44,024 nt of DNA, taken from positions 1 to 44,024 of the forward strand of contig JBBEAY010000010.1 of NCBI GenBank assembly GCA_040882605.1, read 5' to 3'. Below, piece after piece: positions 25,395 through 33,145 of this stretch. The notes below the pieces were generated by a model. The model had not been told where the DNA came from. It made no database searches and worked only from the letters and a program-made list of their open reading frames with translations. This DNA is from JAOUEA01 sp040882605. GTDB taxonomy: Bacteria; Actinomycetota; UBA4738; HRBIN12. The translations under genes and the position numbers were made by a program. Each line of letters begins with the position of its first letter. Within the stretch, counting starts at the first letter, position 1.

Positions 25395-26171
25395 ATGGAT
25401 CTGTGGCTATGGGTGGCTGCGATCGTCGTGGTGTCGGCCGTCGGAGGCTGGCGAACGTTCCGCCGGCGTAACCGATCTCGGCAGCTCATGCTTACGTGCC
25501 ACAGAGCCGACCTGGAGTTCTCACCGATCGATCCGTTCTCCGACACGTTGTGGCTGCCGTTCCGCTGGCTCGGCGAGGGCAGGTGGACCCGCGCGGAGAA
25601 CGTCGTGTGGAACCGGGCAGAGGGCGACGACGTCAGGGCCTTCGACCTGCTGATCGAGCAGGCGCCGGCGGGCAAGGACGCGCCTCGCATGCTGCATCGA
25701 TACACGTGCGCGGCCGTGGTCATGCCCTTCGGCTGTCCGCGGCTCGAGATCCGTCCGCGAGACGGGCTCGGTCAGATCACCGATGCGTTCGAGGGCTCCG
25801 ACGTCGAGCTCGAGCTCGAGGCGTTCAACCGGCGCTTCAGCGCGCGCGCCGACGACCGGCGCTTCGTGGTGGCGTTCTGCGACCAGCGCATGATGCAAGC
25901 GCTGATGGGGCTTCCGCCCGGTGTGACGGTCGCCGTGAATGCGGACCGCCTGTTGCTGCGGGCCGGGGAGCTTCCGCCTCCCGAGGTGCTGCTGCTCTTC
26001 GAGGCGGCGAGAGCGATCGGGCGCGCCGTGCCGCCCGTGATCGCCGGTCTCTATCCGCCGCGCGCGAGCAAGGGTCGTCACGAAGATCGTTGGTTGCAGG
26101 GACATTGGTCGCCCGAGCCGATCGGCAGTGACCTCGGCGGGTCATCGGCCGCAGATGCGGACCACCTGTGA
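25395..26171 (+). CDS. Membrane-anchored protein with FNRxF-RADDRRF module (paralogue A)
   Basis: Unknown function, 258 residues. One N-terminal membrane segment (about 3-18) is followed by a basic stop-transfer (RTFRRRNRSR), so the bulk is probably cytoplasmic. Residues about 52-90 (LPFRWLGEG, AEGDDVRAFDLL) resemble paralogue C, and residues 138-222 hold the module shared by all three: LELEAFNRRF, RADDRRFVVAF, MMQALM, then AVPPVIAGLYP. The module pattern recalls the C-terminal part of DUF3137 proteins, which can occur beside lemA; this resemblance is by eye. First of three tandem paralogues leading into lemA. Confidence 0.7.
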   Translation: MDLWLWVAAIVVVSAVGGWRTFRRRNRSRQLMLTCHRADLEFSPIDPFSDTLWLPFRWLGEGRWTRAENVVWNRAEGDDVRAFDLLIEQAPAGKDAPRMLHRYTCAAVVMPFGCPRLEIRPRDGLGQITDAFEGSDVELELEAFNRRFSARADDRRFVVAFCDQRMMQALMGLPPGVTVAVNADRLLLRAGELPPPEVLLLFEAARAIGRAVPPVIAGLYPPRASKGRHEDRWLQGHWSPEPIGSDLGGSSAADADHL

Positions 26172-26174
26172 GAG

Positions 26175-26726
26175 GTGCCGCTCACGCTCTTCCGACGCCC
26201 GGCCTCGGCCCGTGATCTGGAGAACACCGCGTGGGGCGCCCGGAACGGTCGCGAGATCGTCGTCGCCGACTACTGGTACGCGCCGAGCTCGAACCCGAGC
26301 CTCGACGACTACCGGCGCTTCGTGTGCATCATCGATGAGCGGCCGGAGTGGGCGGACCTGTCGGTGTCACCGACGAGCCTCGCCTCGGCTGTGAGAGATG
26401 CCGCGGGGCTTGCCCGCACGGACCTGGAATCCGAGCGGTTCAACCGCACGTTCGACGTGCGGGCCGACGACCGCCGGTTCGCCACCGCGTTCCTCGATGC
26501 GCACATGATGGAGTGGCTGATGCTGCAAGCGCCCGGCGCGGGCTTCGAGATCGTCGCCGGCCAGATGATGATGTTCGAACCCCGATCGCTGCTGAGCCTC
26601 GACGATGTGGACCGCGCCCCGCGCAGGTTCGACGCCTTCCTCGAACATGTTCCTCCGGTGATCTCGTCGCTGTTCCCGGTCACCGATGCGACCCCCGCGG
26701 CCTCGCCCGAACGGCCGGATCGGTGA
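26175..26726 (+). CDS. Soluble FNRxF-RADDRRF protein (paralogue B)
   Basis: Unknown function, 183 residues, the shortest of the three paralogues. It lacks a membrane segment. The common module is at about 83-169: DLESERFNRTFDV, RADDRRFATAFLD, MMEWLM, and HVPPVISSLFP. The N-terminal part is reduced but keeps the sequence around ENTAWGARNGREIVV, alignable with A and C. GTG start at 26175, 3 bp after paralogue A; the stop overlaps the GTG of paralogue C (GTGA). Tight spacing shows a single operon. Confidence 0.7.
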   Translation: MPLTLFRRPASARDLENTAWGARNGREIVVADYWYAPSSNPSLDDYRRFVCIIDERPEWADLSVSPTSLASAVRDAAGLARTDLESERFNRTFDVRADDRRFATAFLDAHMMEWLMLQAPGAGFEIVAGQMMMFEPRSLLSLDDVDRAPRRFDAFLEHVPPVISSLFPVTDATPAASPERPDR

Positions 26727-27739
26727 ACGACCGAGCCGCCGCGTGGCTCGATGCCGGCCTGCGCCACCGGCTGTGGTTCTTGGAGAACGACGAGCACGAC
26801 GGCGCGTCATTGCCGTTCGGCTTCTGCCGCAGGGGCGACCTGGTCGTCGTGCGCAACGTCTCGTGTGGGGCGATCGACGGCCGGGAAGTCCGCCTGTTCG
26901 ACCTCGACGTCATGGTCCGACGCGACGACGAACCCGGCATCTCGCTCGGGCCGCACCGTCTGATCGCGGGCATGATCGTCCAAGCCTTCTCTGACGACGG
27001 CCTGGCCTCGCATGTCGTGACCGAGCGGTGGGAATGCGCGATGGTCCGAGCCGGCGCCGAGTGCTGGCGGCTCTCGGTGGCGCCCGAAGGTCTGCTCACG
27101 GCGCTCGCCGACGTCGTGTCGCTGCGTGACCAGGATCTCGAGCTCGAGGCGTTCAACCGAGTGTTCGAGGTGCGCGCCGACGATCGCAGGTTCGCGAACG
27201 ACTTCCTCGATGCGCGCATGGTCGAGCTCCTCGTCGAGCATGCCGCAGGGTGCGTCGTGGAAACGGTCGGCAACCGCATCCTGGTGGCCAGGCCCGCTGG
27301 CGCCGAGCTCGACGTCGACACGCTCCTCGCCCTCGCGTTCGCCATCTCAGGCCGGGTTCCGAACGCGGTGAAGTCGCTGCACCCGGCAGCGCCGGCCGAA
27401 GACCTCACGCCCCGTTGCCCGGTGAGCCCCGATGGCGCCGTGCGTGAGACCGATGAGGACGAAGCCGACGGGCGCGAAGCCGACGGGCGCGGGTTCGATC
27501 CCTGGCCCGACGCGCCCGGGGGATGGGCATGGATCCGTGCGCGCCGCGAGCGGGGTAGGCTGAACGGGCTCTCATCAGGGGAAGGGAACATCCGTGGAGA
27601 TCTGGCTCATCATCTTGCTCGCGGTCATCGTGCTCGGTGCGATCGGCGCCGTGGTGTCGTACAACAGATTCGTTTCGCAGAAGACGCTCATCAAGGACAC
27701 GTGGGCGAACATCGATACCGAGCTCAGGCGCCGCTATGA
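26723..27739 (+). CDS. FNRxF-RADDRRF protein (paralogue C), 3' end overlaps lemA
   Basis: Unknown function, 338 residues from GTG 26723, which overlaps the stop of paralogue B. The N-terminal half (LPFGFCRRGDLVVVRNV, DGREVRLFDL) matches A; the module at 138-220 has LELEAFNRVF, RADDRRFANDF, FLDARMVELL and RVPNAVKSLHP. After residue 225 the sequence turns acidic and low-complexity. The frame does not close until 27739, so the last 146 nt overlap lemA in another frame and encode Arg/His-rich residues unlike a folded domain. A stop near 27555 in the adjacent frame suggests the natural end was there, lost by a small indel or a sequencing error. Confidence 0.6.
   Translation: MNDRAAAWLDAGLRHRLWFLENDEHDGASLPFGFCRRGDLVVVRNVSCGAIDGREVRLFDLDVMVRRDDEPGISLGPHRLIAGMIVQAFSDDGLASHVVTERWECAMVRAGAECWRLSVAPEGLLTALADVVSLRDQDLELEAFNRVFEVRADDRRFANDFLDARMVELLVEHAAGCVVETVGNRILVARPAGAELDVDTLLALAFAISGRVPNAVKSLHPAAPAEDLTPRCPVSPDGAVRETDEDEADGREADGRGFDPWPDAPGGWAWIRARRERGRLNGLSSGEGNIRGDLAHHLARGHRARCDRRRGVVQQIRFAEDAHQGHVGEHRYRAQAPL
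27556..27561 (+). promoter_or_regulatory. Putative -10 element upstream of lemA
   Basis: TAGGCT lies 32 nt before the lemA GTG, with a Shine-Dalgarno (AGGGGAAGGGA) between. It is inside the extended frame of paralogue C. lemA may thus have its own promoter in addition to read-through. Confidence 0.45.
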
Positions 27740-28274
27740 CCTGATCCCGAATCTGGTCGAGACGGTCAAGGGCTACGCCGCTCACGAGAAAGAGACGCTC
27801 GAGAACGTCACGCGCGCGCGGGCCATGGCGGCGAGCGCGACCGGTTCGCCGGCCGAGCAAGCGGCGGCAGAAGGTCCGCTCGTGGCCGCATTGCGCCAGC
27901 TCATGCTCGTTGTCGAGAGCTACCCCGATCTGAAGGCCAATCAGAACTTCCTGCAGCTGCAGGGCGAGCTGACGAACACCGAGGACCGGCTGCAGACCGC
28001 GAGGCGCTTCTACAACGCCAACGTGCGCGATTTCAACCGGCGCGTGAAGCAGTTCCCGTCGTTGATCGTTGCAAGCCTATTCGGTTTCAAGGAAGAGGAG
28101 TTCTTCGAGGTCGAAGACGCGATCCGTGAGGGTGGAGCGCCGCAGGTGAACTTCGCGGCGCCCGCGGGGTCGGGCGCGCCGCTCGCCGGTGCGCCGCCGA
28201 CGCCGCCTCCGCTTCCGGCCGACGACGTGCCGGAGCCGCCCGAACAACCCGCCCCGCCGATCCCGCCGGGCTAA
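27594..28274 (+). CDS. LemA family membrane protein
   Basis: LemA proteins are anchored by one N-terminal helix and expose a helical bundle; their role is not established, and they occur with envelope or membrane-stress genes. The 226-residue product has the membrane helix at about 4-22, the first segment YNRFVSQKTLIKDTW, the hallmark RRYDLIPNLVETVKGYA, HEKETLENVTRARA, and the C-terminal RFYNANVRDFNRRVKQFPS. The last 45 residues are a Pro/Ala-rich tail. GTG start with AGGGGAAGGGA upstream. It ends 4 bp inside the convergent MFS gene. The three genes upstream are likely functional partners. Confidence 0.93.
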   Translation: MEIWLIILLAVIVLGAIGAVVSYNRFVSQKTLIKDTWANIDTELRRRYDLIPNLVETVKGYAAHEKETLENVTRARAMAASATGSPAEQAAAEGPLVAALRQLMLVVESYPDLKANQNFLQLQGELTNTEDRLQTARRFYNANVRDFNRRVKQFPSLIVASLFGFKEEEFFEVEDAIREGGAPQVNFAAPAGSGAPLAGAPPTPPPLPADDVPEPPEQPAPPIPPG

Positions 28275-29554
28275 GCACCGGCCACCGCCGGGGGGGCGAA
28301 TCCCTCGGCGGCCGTCTTCCGCCTGATCGACCGGGTGAGCCAGGTCCAGACGATGGCCCAGACCACCGCCATCGCCCCGACGAACAGCGCGGCGATGCGA
28401 GGCCCGGCGGAGTCGGCGATCGCGCTCGCGATCAGGCTCGATACGGCGAGCGAGAGCGTGATCATCGCGAAGTCGACCGCGAACACCCGGCCACGGATGT
28501 GGTCGGGCACGAGCACCTGCAGCCCGAACGTCGACAGCACCCACTGCGCGCCCCCGCCGAGATGGGCGAAGAAGATGACCACGGCAGCGATCCCCAGTGA
28601 CGGCGCGAACCCCAAGGCCATGTAAGAGACGCCGAACACCGCGAGCGCGATGCCGATCGCACCGAAGAGCCGGCGGTGGCCCGCACCGCTGACGCGGTGT
28701 CCTAGGAACGGACCCACGAGCGCTCCCACGCCTCGCGCGGCCATGAGGGCGCCCACGCCGATCTCGCCGCGATCGAACACTTCTGCCCCGAATACGGGAA
28801 GCAGCGCGAGCACGCCCGCGGCGAGTCCGAACCCCGCCTTCACGCCGATCAGGGCCAGCACCCGATGGTCACGACGCGCGAACTGAAGCACCTCGATCGT
28901 GGCGTCGAGCATCTTCGGGTGCTCGTGGCCGGGTTCACGTTCCTCGGAGAAAGAGCGGCGGATGCCCCACAGCAATAGCGCCGAGACCCCGAACGACGCG
29001 GCGTCGATCACGAATGCGGTGTCTCGTCCGAACACGGTGGCAACGATGCCGCCGAGCCCGGCCCCGACCGCGAGCATGGTTCCCCACAAAGAGCCCGAGA
29101 GCGCGTTCGCGGCCGGCAGATCTTGAGGGTCCACGATGTTGGGTGTCGCGGCGGAGAACGCCGGGTCGAACGGAGCGCCGAAGATCGAGAGTAGGGCGAG
29201 CAATGGGTACGCGAGCCATATGGACCCGGGCCCGACCAGCAAGAACGAGGCGCACACGCCGACGCGCGCGAGGTCGCAGACGATCATCAGCTTGCGGCGA
29301 TCGAGTCGGTCGACGAGCACTCCTGCGGGCGGCGATGCGATGAAGAACGCGAGCTCTTGGGCCAAGATCGCGAGCCCGACGTCGATCGCGCGCCCGGTCG
29401 TCTGCACGATCAACGACGTGATCGCTACGAACAGGAACCAGTCGCCACCGAGGGAGATCACCGATGCGAAGAACAGTCGGCGGAAGTCGCGATTGCGCTT
29501 GAGCAGTGACATGCTCGCGCGCGCGCCGGTCGACCCTGGTTCGCGTTCGGACAT
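28271..29554 (-). CDS. Major facilitator superfamily exporter
   Basis: Probable proton-coupled drug or siderophore exporter of the 12-helix MFS_3/EntS type, 427 residues. The start LLKRNRDFRRLFFASVISLGGDWFLF (read in pieces) and the loop 2-3 motif VLVDRLDRRKLMIVCDL are typical. The middle FGAPFDPAFSAATPNIV segment and the second-half loop GHRVSGAGHRRLFG are also family-like. The substrate is unknown. It converges with lemA, overlapping by 4 bp. Upstream TAATCT, 11 nt from the ATG, suggests a nearly leaderless transcript. Confidence 0.88.
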   Translation of the reverse strand: MSEREPGSTGARASMSLLKRNRDFRRLFFASVISLGGDWFLFVAITSLIVQTTGRAIDVGLAILAQELAFFIASPPAGVLVDRLDRRKLMIVCDLARVGVCASFLLVGPGSIWLAYPLLALLSIFGAPFDPAFSAATPNIVDPQDLPAANALSGSLWGTMLAVGAGLGGIVATVFGRDTAFVIDAASFGVSALLLWGIRRSFSEEREPGHEHPKMLDATIEVLQFARRDHRVLALIGVKAGFGLAAGVLALLPVFGAEVFDRGEIGVGALMAARGVGALVGPFLGHRVSGAGHRRLFGAIGIALAVFGVSYMALGFAPSLGIAAVVIFFAHLGGGAQWVLSTFGLQVLVPDHIRGRVFAVDFAMITLSLAVSSLIASAIADSAGPRIAALFVGAMAVVWAIVWTWLTRSIRRKTAAEGFAPPAVAGA

Positions 29555-29565
29555 GTCGGTCTGTC

Positions 29566-29571
29566 AGATTA
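29566..29571 (-). promoter_or_regulatory. Putative -10 element of the MFS gene
   Basis: TAATCT on the minus strand, 11 nt from the ATG at 29554. No Shine-Dalgarno is present in between, pointing to a very short or absent leader. Confidence 0.45.
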
Positions 29572-29599
29572 CCGACCAGTCGGCCGCAAGGAGGATGCT

Positions 29600-30244
29600 G
29601 TGCTCGAACGCATCACGTGGTTCCGTCAGTCGGCGCTCCGCTGGCGCGTCGACGAGCTGACGGTGTACATCGACCCGTGGGGCACCGGCGACGACGCCGT
29701 GCCTGCCGATCTGATCCTGATCACGCACGCGCACGAGGACCACTTCCAACCCGACGAGATCGAGCGATTGCGTCACGAGGGCACGAGGCTCGTCGCGCCG
29801 CACGACGTCGCGAACATGCTGACGGGCGAAGTCACCCCGGTGCGACCTGGCGAGACGTACGAGGTCGCCGGCGTTTCGTTCACGACCGTGCCGGCGTACA
29901 ACACCCGTGAGGAGGCGCTCGAGTTCCACCCGCGAGCCAACGGGTGGGTGGGCTACGTGCTGCAGCTCGGCGGCGCCACTTACTACCACGCCGGTGACAC
30001 CGATCACGCGCCCGAGCTCGACGAGATCCGTACCGACGTCGCGTTCCTGCCGGTCGGTGGCTACTACACGATGGATCCACCGCAAGCGGCGGGGCTCGCC
30101 AAGGCGATCGGTCCCGCCCTCGCGGTGCCGATACACTACGGGTTCGTCGTCGGCTCGCCGGGTGACGGTGAGCGTTTCCGGGACGAAGCGGCACCCGTGC
30201 CGGTCGAGCTGCTCACACCGGTCGACGCGTTCGAGCAGGAGTGA
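29600..30244 (+). CDS. Metallo-beta-lactamase-fold hydrolase (UPF0173-like)
   Basis: Cytosolic metal-dependent hydrolase of 214 residues. The metal site is complete: HAHEDH at 43-48, a further His in YYHAGDTDH, and VPIHYGF near the C-terminus. The short length and the DPWGTGDDAVPADLILITH start match the small UPF0173/UlaG-like branch. The substrate is unknown. GTG at 29600 is preceded by AAGGAGG with 5-nt spacing. Divergent from the MFS gene; the DUF2090 gene follows after 61 bp. Confidence 0.85.
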   Translation: MLERITWFRQSALRWRVDELTVYIDPWGTGDDAVPADLILITHAHEDHFQPDEIERLRHEGTRLVAPHDVANMLTGEVTPVRPGETYEVAGVSFTTVPAYNTREEALEFHPRANGWVGYVLQLGGATYYHAGDTDHAPELDEIRTDVAFLPVGGYYTMDPPQAAGLAKAIGPALAVPIHYGFVVGSPGDGERFRDEAAPVPVELLTPVDAFEQE

Positions 30245-30260
30245 GCGGGGCCGCCGTGGT

Positions 30261-30266
30261 TAGTCT
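30261..30266 (+). promoter_or_regulatory. Putative -10 element of the DUF2090 gene
   Basis: TAGTCT is followed by a 39-nt leader with a 6-bp hairpin (30263-30277) and the Shine-Dalgarno GAGGAGA. It lies right after the preceding stop. Confidence 0.4.
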
Positions 30267-30305
30267 GCGAGGCAGACGCCAACGAAGCGTCTCGAGGAGA
30301 CGACG

Positions 30306-31211
30306 ATGAGGCTCGGGTACGACGGCACACTCTTCATGCTCGCGTTCGATCATCGTGGTTCGTTCCAGACGAAGTTCTTCGGCATCGAAGGCGCTCCCGG
30401 TCCCGATGAGGCCGCGCGCATCGTCGATGCGAAACGGGTGATCTTCGAGGGCATGCAGCGAGCGCTGGGCGAGGGCGTCGCTTCCTCGTCGGCGGGCGTG
30501 CTGGTCGACGAACAGTTCGGCACGCAGGTCGCGCAGGAAGCGAAGCAGGCCGGCATCGTGCTGGCGATGCCCGTCGAGAAGTCGGCGCAAGACGAGTTCG
30601 ACTTCGAGTACGGCGCCGAGTACACCTCCCACATCCAGGCGTTCGACCCGACCTTCGCCAAGGTGCTCGTGCGCTACAACCCCGAGGGCGACGGCGCGAT
30701 GAACGCCCGCCAGGCGATGCGGTTGAAAGAGCTCTCAGAGTGGTTGCACCAGACCGGCCGGCTCTTCCTGTTCGAGCTGTTGGTGCCGGCAGAGCCGCAC
30801 CAGCTCGAAGCGGCCGGCAACGACGGCCTTCGCTACGACCGTGAGCTGCGGCCCGATCTGATGCGAGTCGCGATCGCCCAACTGCAAGAGAGCGGCGTCG
30901 AGGTCGATGTCTGGAAGATCGAGGGCATCGACGAGCCCGAACGGTGCGCGGAGATCGCCGAGCAGTGTCGCATCGCTGGGCGTGACGATGTGGGGTGCGT
31001 GGTGCTCGGACGGGGCGCCGACGACGCTGCCGTCGATGCCTGGCTCCGCGCCGCCCGTGGCGTGCCCGGCTACCAAGGCTTCGCCATCGGACGCTCGATC
31101 TGGTGGAACCCGCTGAAGTTCTTCGTCGACGGCGCGATGCCTCGCGAGGAGGCCGTCGCGCAGATCGCCAACAACTATCGGCGGTTCGTGGCCGTCTACC
31201 TCGAAGGCTGA
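30306..31211 (+). CDS. DUF2090-domain, aldolase-like protein
   Basis: TIM-barrel protein of 301 residues resembling the DUF2090 domain fused to IolC-type kinases in myo-inositol degradation, where it is thought to act as a phospho-keto-sugar aldolase. Visible features are MLAFDHRGSFQ at the N-terminus, VLVDEQFGTQVA, LAMPVEKS, RYNPEGD, LFELLVPAEP, WKIEGID and the terminal GFAIGRSIWWNPL. Here it is free-standing and there are no iol genes in the window, so the substrate is open. ATG preceded by GAGGAGA. Converges with the ABC permease gene, 2 bp apart. Confidence 0.7.
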   Translation: MRLGYDGTLFMLAFDHRGSFQTKFFGIEGAPGPDEAARIVDAKRVIFEGMQRALGEGVASSSAGVLVDEQFGTQVAQEAKQAGIVLAMPVEKSAQDEFDFEYGAEYTSHIQAFDPTFAKVLVRYNPEGDGAMNARQAMRLKELSEWLHQTGRLFLFELLVPAEPHQLEAAGNDGLRYDRELRPDLMRVAIAQLQESGVEVDVWKIEGIDEPERCAEIAEQCRIAGRDDVGCVVLGRGADDAAVDAWLRAARGVPGYQGFAIGRSIWWNPLKFFVDGAMPREEAVAQIANNYRRFVAVYLEG

Positions 31212-31213
31212 GG

Positions 31214-32023
31214 TCAGCCCTCGAGGAGCAGGCCACGGCGCTTGCGCACTCGGCGGTCGATGCGGCTGAACACGAGGTACTCGACGAGCACGCCGATCAC
31301 CGCGATCACGGCGACCGCGGCGACGAGGGCCGGCACGTCGTCGGCCTCGCGAGCGAGCAGGTGTCCGAGTCCGACCGCGCCCGCCGCCGCGATGATCAGC
31401 TCGGCGGCCATGAGCGCCTTCCATGCGAAGCCCCAGGCCTGTTGCAGGCCAGCCAGGAATCCCGGCAGGGCTGCCGGCAGGATCACGTCTCGATAGAGGG
31501 TCCACCCTTCGGCGCCGAGCGTGCGGCCAGCTCGCTTGAGGATCGGGGGCACCTGACGCATGGCGGCCATCGTCGCGAGCGTCACCGACGGGAACGAGCC
31601 GACCACGGTCACGAACACAACCGCGCGCTCGGTGGCCCCGAACCAGATCACAGCGACCGGCACCCACGCGACGAACGGCACGATCTGCAACGCCACCACG
31701 AGCGGACGGATCGAGCGGTGCGCGAACTCGTTGAGCGCGAACCCCACACCGAGCGACGTACCGACAACGACCGCGAGCGCGAACGAGAACACGAGGCGGA
31801 TCAGGGTCTTCAGGGTCGCTTCGGGAAGCGTGCCGTCACCGACGCCCATCACGAAGGCGTTCCATGTGTCGAGCGGTGAGGGTACGCCCGCGGTCGCCGT
31901 GAGCGCCGCGATCGCGGCCCAGATCGTGATCAGCCCGGCGATGCCCGCGAGCGGTGGTCCGATCTCGCGCCAGAACCGGCGAGCGCCGAGACGAGACAGA
32001 TCGCGGGTGGTCACGGCGCTCAT
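31214..32023 (-). CDS. ABC transporter permease (SsuC/TauC type)
   Basis: Inner-membrane subunit of a nitrate/sulfonate/taurine-class importer. The 269-residue protein has about six membrane helices, with the EAA-loop region RTLGAEGWTLYRDVILPAALPGFLAG (read in pieces). Its start overlaps the ATPase gene by 4 bp. The substrate could be a sulfonate, nitrate, bicarbonate or a thiamine precursor; no binding protein is adjacent to decide. Confidence 0.88.
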   Translation of the reverse strand: MSAVTTRDLSRLGARRFWREIGPPLAGIAGLITIWAAIAALTATAGVPSPLDTWNAFVMGVGDGTLPEATLKTLIRLVFSFALAVVVGTSLGVGFALNEFAHRSIRPLVVALQIVPFVAWVPVAVIWFGATERAVVFVTVVGSFPSVTLATMAAMRQVPPILKRAGRTLGAEGWTLYRDVILPAALPGFLAGLQQAWGFAWKALMAAELIIAAAGAVGLGHLLAREADDVPALVAAVAVIAVIGVLVEYLVFSRIDRRVRKRRGLLLEG

Positions 32024-32862
32024 CGGTCGCTTCCTTCGGCTCTGGCCCGCCCGACCTCGTGCATGAGCAGCTCATGCACGTCAGACACGACGCGCGCCAC
32101 GAGCACGTCGTCGAGCTGGCGGGGGCGGGGGGCGCTGATGCGAACCTCCTCGAGCAGCCGGCCGGGCGCGGCCGACATCACCAGCACGCGATCGGCGAGC
32201 AGCGCGGCTTCGCGCACGTTGTGCGTGACGAACACGAAGGTCTTGCGTCCGCCGCGCTCGAGCCACACACGCTGTACCTCGTCCTGCAGCAGCTCCCGCG
32301 CCTGGGCGTCGAGCGCGCCGAAAGGCTCGTCGCCGAGCAGCACCTCGGGCTCGGTCGCGAGCGCCCGGGCGAGTTGGGCTCGCTGGCGCATGCCGGCCGA
32401 GAGCTCGTGGGGCTGCACATCGGCGAACCGTCCGAGGCCCACGTTCTCGAGCCACCTGCGTGCGCGATCGGGTCGCTCGACGCCGGGCACGCCCGTGAGC
32501 TTCAGGGCTAGTTCCACGTTGCCGGCTACCGTGAGCCACGGGAAGAGCGCCGGCTCCTGGAACAGCACGGCGCGATCGGGGCCGGGTCCGGTGATCGGCC
32601 TTCCGTCGAGCAACGCGTGCCCCGACGTAGGTTCATCGAGACCGGCCAGCACGTTGAGGATCGATGTCTTGCCGCACCCCGATGGTCCGAGCAGGCAGAC
32701 GAACTCACCGACGTGCACGTCGAATGTGACGTGGTCGACGGCGGTGACGACCGCTCCGCTGGTCGACCGGCGCGTCTTCACGAGATCGTGCACCGCGAGC
32801 TTGGGTGGCGCGTCGCCTGGGGCAGGCGCGGGCCGCGACTCGGTGGTCATCACGTCGCTCAT
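32020..32862 (-). CDS. ABC transporter ATPase (SsuB/TauB type)
   Basis: Energy-coupling subunit for the permease that follows. The 280-residue protein has Walker A GPSGCGKT (59-66), a Q-loop (VLFQEPALFPW), the signature LSAGMRQRAQLARAL, Walker B VLLGDEPFGALD and the switch His in FVTHNVREA. Two small departures are Ala in the signature (LSAGM where LSGGM is usual) and Gly before the Walker B Asp. The start lies 10 bp after the DUF2292 gene, giving a three-gene operon. Confidence 0.92.
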   Translation of the reverse strand: MSDVMTTESRPAPAPGDAPPKLAVHDLVKTRRSTSGAVVTAVDHVTFDVHVGEFVCLLGPSGCGKTSILNVLAGLDEPTSGHALLDGRPITGPGPDRAVLFQEPALFPWLTVAGNVELALKLTGVPGVERPDRARRWLENVGLGRFADVQPHELSAGMRQRAQLARALATEPEVLLGDEPFGALDAQARELLQDEVQRVWLERGGRKTFVFVTHNVREAALLADRVLVMSAAPGRLLEEVRISAPRPRQLDDVLVARVVSDVHELLMHEVGRARAEGSDR

Positions 32863-32872
32863 GCCCGCAACC

Positions 32873-33106
32873 TCACCGCAACCGGAACTTCTCTGCCATC
32901 TCGATCTGCACGACCTTGCCGTCCTGGATCACCAGCACGACCGTGCCGAAGTTGATGCGCCGAACGATGCCGGCGACCTTGGCGAGCACGAGCCGTTCTT
33001 CCTCGGAGAGCTCGAGCGCCGCCAGCATCTCCTCGGCGCTCGCCCCGTTTCCGTCGGGAACCGTGACCGGTCTGTCGCCGCCCTGACCCGCGGAGTCGTC
33101 GTTCAC
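32873..33106 (-). CDS. Small DUF2292 (YezD-like) protein
   Basis: Seventy-seven residues. The C-terminal 40 (KVAGIVRRINFGTVVLVIQDGKVVQIE, read in pieces; ends EKFRLR) match the DUF2292 pattern, a small beta-rich domain of unknown function. The N-terminal half is polar and variable. GTG start at 33106 with TAGACT 6 nt upstream (leaderless). First gene of an operon with the ABC ATPase and permease, which suggests a role with that transporter. Confidence 0.78.
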   Translation of the reverse strand: MNDDSAGQGGDRPVTVPDGNGASAEEMLAALELSEEERLVLAKVAGIVRRINFGTVVLVIQDGKVVQIEMAEKFRLR

Positions 33107-33112
33107 GCCCGG

Positions 33113-33118
33113 AGTCTA
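33113..33118 (-). promoter_or_regulatory. Putative -10 element of the DUF2292-ABC operon (leaderless)
   Basis: TAGACT on the minus strand with 6 nt to the GTG start. It is placed like the one before the IclR gene, which has the same hexamer. Confidence 0.5.
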
Positions 33119-33145
33119 CGCCCGGCGTTCGCGAGGCCCGCACGG

